Below, piece by piece: positions 62,681 through 64,000 of a stretch of DNA of 64,000 nucleotides. A program made the translations under genes and the position numbers. Numbering within the stretch: the stretch's first letter is position 1; each line of letters opens with the position of its first letter. The DNA is from Alkalihalobacillus sp. LMS39. Its GTDB lineage: Bacteria; Bacillota; Bacilli; Bacillales; Bacillaceae_F. Where the stretch lies: contig NZ_CP093300.1 in assembly GCF_022812285.1 (NCBI RefSeq), positions 1,116,001-1,180,000 on the forward strand. The letters run 5' to 3'. The notes under the pieces were generated by a model that saw only the letters and a program-made list of their open reading frames with translations, made no database searches and had not been told where the DNA came from.

Positions 62681-63817
62681 ATGAGTCATATACAGCTTCA
62701 TCAGCTATGTAAAAGTTATGATCAGAATACTTTTGCTGTAGAGGATGCAACGGTGTCGATTGAAAAAGGTGAATTTTTTATTCTTGTAGGCCCATCAGGC
62801 TGTGGGAAGAGTACAATCCTACGAATGATTGCGGGTCTTGAAAGTATTAGTGCTGGCGAGCTATACATAGATAACCAATTAGCCAATCATTTACTGCCGA
62901 GCCAACGGAATTTATCGATGGTATTTCAAAATTATGCCCTGTATCCTCATTTAACGGTGGAAGAAAATATATTGTTTGGTTTAAAAGTGAAAAAAGTTAA
63001 TAAATCAGTAAGAAAAGAGCGGTGCGAGGAAGCAGCTAAACTATTAGGATTAACCGATTACTTAAAGCGCAAGCCAAGGGAGTTGTCTGGTGGACAAAGA
63101 CAACGTGTGGCATTAGCCCGTGCGGTAGTTAGCGATGCACCAATGTGCTTGATGGATGAGCCACTTTCTAATCTTGATGCTAAATTACGAGGACATATGC
63201 GCACGGAAATTCGTCAGCTACAACGGAAGTTAGGGATTACGATGATTTATGTGACTCATGATCAAGTAGAGGCTATGACAATGGGTGATCGAATCATGGT
63301 GCTAAAGGATGGAAAGGTGCAGCAAGTAGGAACGCCGTTAGAAATTTATAATAAGCCGACGAATCTATTTGTCGCTACTTTCATTGGAGCGCCACCGATG
63401 AATATTTCAAAAGCAACGGTGGATAAAAAGAATAATCAATTACGCTTGAACAATGAACTTATTATCCCTATCAGTCATGATGTTGTTCGGCAGATTAAGA
63501 GTGATAATGTTTACATAGGCATTCGTCCGGAGCAAATTAACCGTGGGAATGGTGGCTTTAATGACGTATCTTTTTCTGTGCAGCTAGCCAATGTTGAAGT
63601 GCTTGGGAATGAGACATTACTTTCCTTTTATATCGGTGAGGATATTTGGAAGGCGAAATGGTTAGGGCAATGGCCATTAGATATGAATGGACAGGCTGAT
63701 ATCTCCTTTTCTATTGAAAACTTATATTTATTTGATGGAGCTACTGAAGAAACCATCATTACACCAGCGTGGAATGAGCCGGTGTTAAAGGAGGTACGTT
63801 CTGTTGAATCTAGCTGA
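62681..63817 (+). CDS. ugpC: Sugar/glycerol-3-phosphate ABC importer ATPase (UgpC/MsmX type)
   Basis: The start ATG 62681 follows AAGGAGGGG (378 residues). MalK-type ATPase: Walker A LVGPSGCGKSTILRMIAG, Q-loop VFQNYALYPHLTV, signature LSGGQRQRVALARA, Walker B MCLMDEPLSNLDA, switch YVTHDQVEAMTMGDR, and a C-terminal TOBE regulatory domain (GIRPEQINRG). It energises uptake of sugars or glycerol-3-phosphate. The permease gene following with a 14-base overlap resembles UgpA, so UgpC is the better label than the multi-partner MsmX; this remains an inference. Confidence 0.85.
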   Translation: MSHIQLHQLCKSYDQNTFAVEDATVSIEKGEFFILVGPSGCGKSTILRMIAGLESISAGELYIDNQLANHLLPSQRNLSMVFQNYALYPHLTVEENILFGLKVKKVNKSVRKERCEEAAKLLGLTDYLKRKPRELSGGQRQRVALARAVVSDAPMCLMDEPLSNLDAKLRGHMRTEIRQLQRKLGITMIYVTHDQVEAMTMGDRIMVLKDGKVQQVGTPLEIYNKPTNLFVATFIGAPPMNISKATVDKKNNQLRLNNELIIPISHDVVRQIKSDNVYIGIRPEQINRGNGGFNDVSFSVQLANVEVLGNETLLSFYIGEDIWKAKWLGQWPLDMNGQADISFSIENLYLFDGATEETIITPAWNEPVLKEVRSVESS

Positions 63818-64000
63818 GGCGGAACGCGTTCGAAAAAAACTGTCTGAAAATCAAGTAGTTCAACAACAATCATTTTGGAGAAAAACGGCAAACTTTAGAA
63901 TAGCTATGCTGTATTTATTACCATCGATTTTGTTATTTTCCATCTTTCTGTTTTATCCAATGATAAAAACCTTATATTTAAGCTTTTTCTTAACGGATGC
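63804..64000 (+). CDS. ugpA: Sugar ABC permease (UgpA-like), cut by right edge
   Basis: TTG 63804 with a perfect AAAGGAGGT site lies inside the end of the ATPase gene. The visible 65 residues start MNLAEAERVRKKLSENQ and include the first membrane segment, MLYLLPSILLFSIFLFYPMI, followed by KTLYLSFFLTD, the typical opening of UgpA-type permeases. The rest lies outside the window. Confidence 0.75.
   Translation, partial: MNLAEAERVRKKLSENQVVQQQSFWRKTANFRIAMLYLLPSILLFSIFLFYPMIKTLYLSFFLTD

Overview
The window comes from a low-GC Gram-positive bacterium, most likely a Bacillaceae member. Evidence: strong AGGAGG-type ribosome binding sites with frequent TTG/GTG starts, a YxiN-type DbpA helicase with its small HEAT-repeat neighbour, a UgpC/UgpA sugar ABC operon at the right edge, and Bacillales-type IS21, IS4 and IS1182 elements. 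Host-like sequence is confined to about 52.2-54.2 kb and 57.7-64 kb; the rest is a large accessory island with many broken genes.

Layout. (1) 1-4.7 kb: a decaying peptide-type locus with an MFS exporter (cut by the left edge), two tandem copies of a tiny basic-peptide ORF, a GNAT protein, and pseudogenes of an NTP_transf_5 nucleotidyltransferase and an M16 metallopeptidase. (2) 4985-7917: a complete IS21-family element with terminal inverted repeats and a GTTAT target duplication, but both istA and istB are frameshifted. (3) 8.1-16.1 kb: an intact seven-gene operon (APH-like kinase, SDR, NDP-kinase-like protein with a Cys-rich tail, second APH-like kinase, beta-propeller-like protein, Gfo/Idh/MocA oxidoreductase, sugar-phosphate cyclase). 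It looks like a cyclitol-type biosynthetic cluster I cannot match to a known product. (4) 16.1-22.8 kb: IS4 and IS1182 wrecks, a degenerate GGDEF protein with a ribbon-helix-helix tail, an epimerase stub, structured noncoding DNA, and small plasmid/ICE-like genes including a four-unit RHH-like protein and a VbhA-like antitoxin.

(5) 22.8-51.1 kb: a defence island. It holds a NERD-helicase, a truncated ZorA-like channel, a UvrD/AddB-like pair, MazG debris, a tRNA-Leu 3' fragment that looks like an attachment scar, and three restriction-modification systems in a row. RM1 is a PLD-type endonuclease with two C5 methylases. RM2 is an endonuclease with a B3-like C-terminus plus a C5 methylase carrying an inserted zinc ribbon. 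RM3 is a six-gene operon of Z1 helicase, MORC-like GHKL ATPase, two accessory proteins, C5 methylase and DUF4420 nuclease. A small HEPN protein lies between RM1 and RM2. Together there are four cytosine-C5 methylases within 15 kb.

(6) 51.1-64 kb: a group II intron 5' stub behind a terminator, the HEAT/dbpA pair, a 2.8-kb insertion flanked by a duplicated dbpA 3' end, then a chromosomal segment with an XRE-membrane-ABC operon, a DUF559-like gene and the ugp operon. This last segment carries four copies of a ~180-bp nested inverted-repeat element. A separate 56-bp palindrome occurs three times, once inside the IS21. No CRISPR array or complete RNA gene was found.
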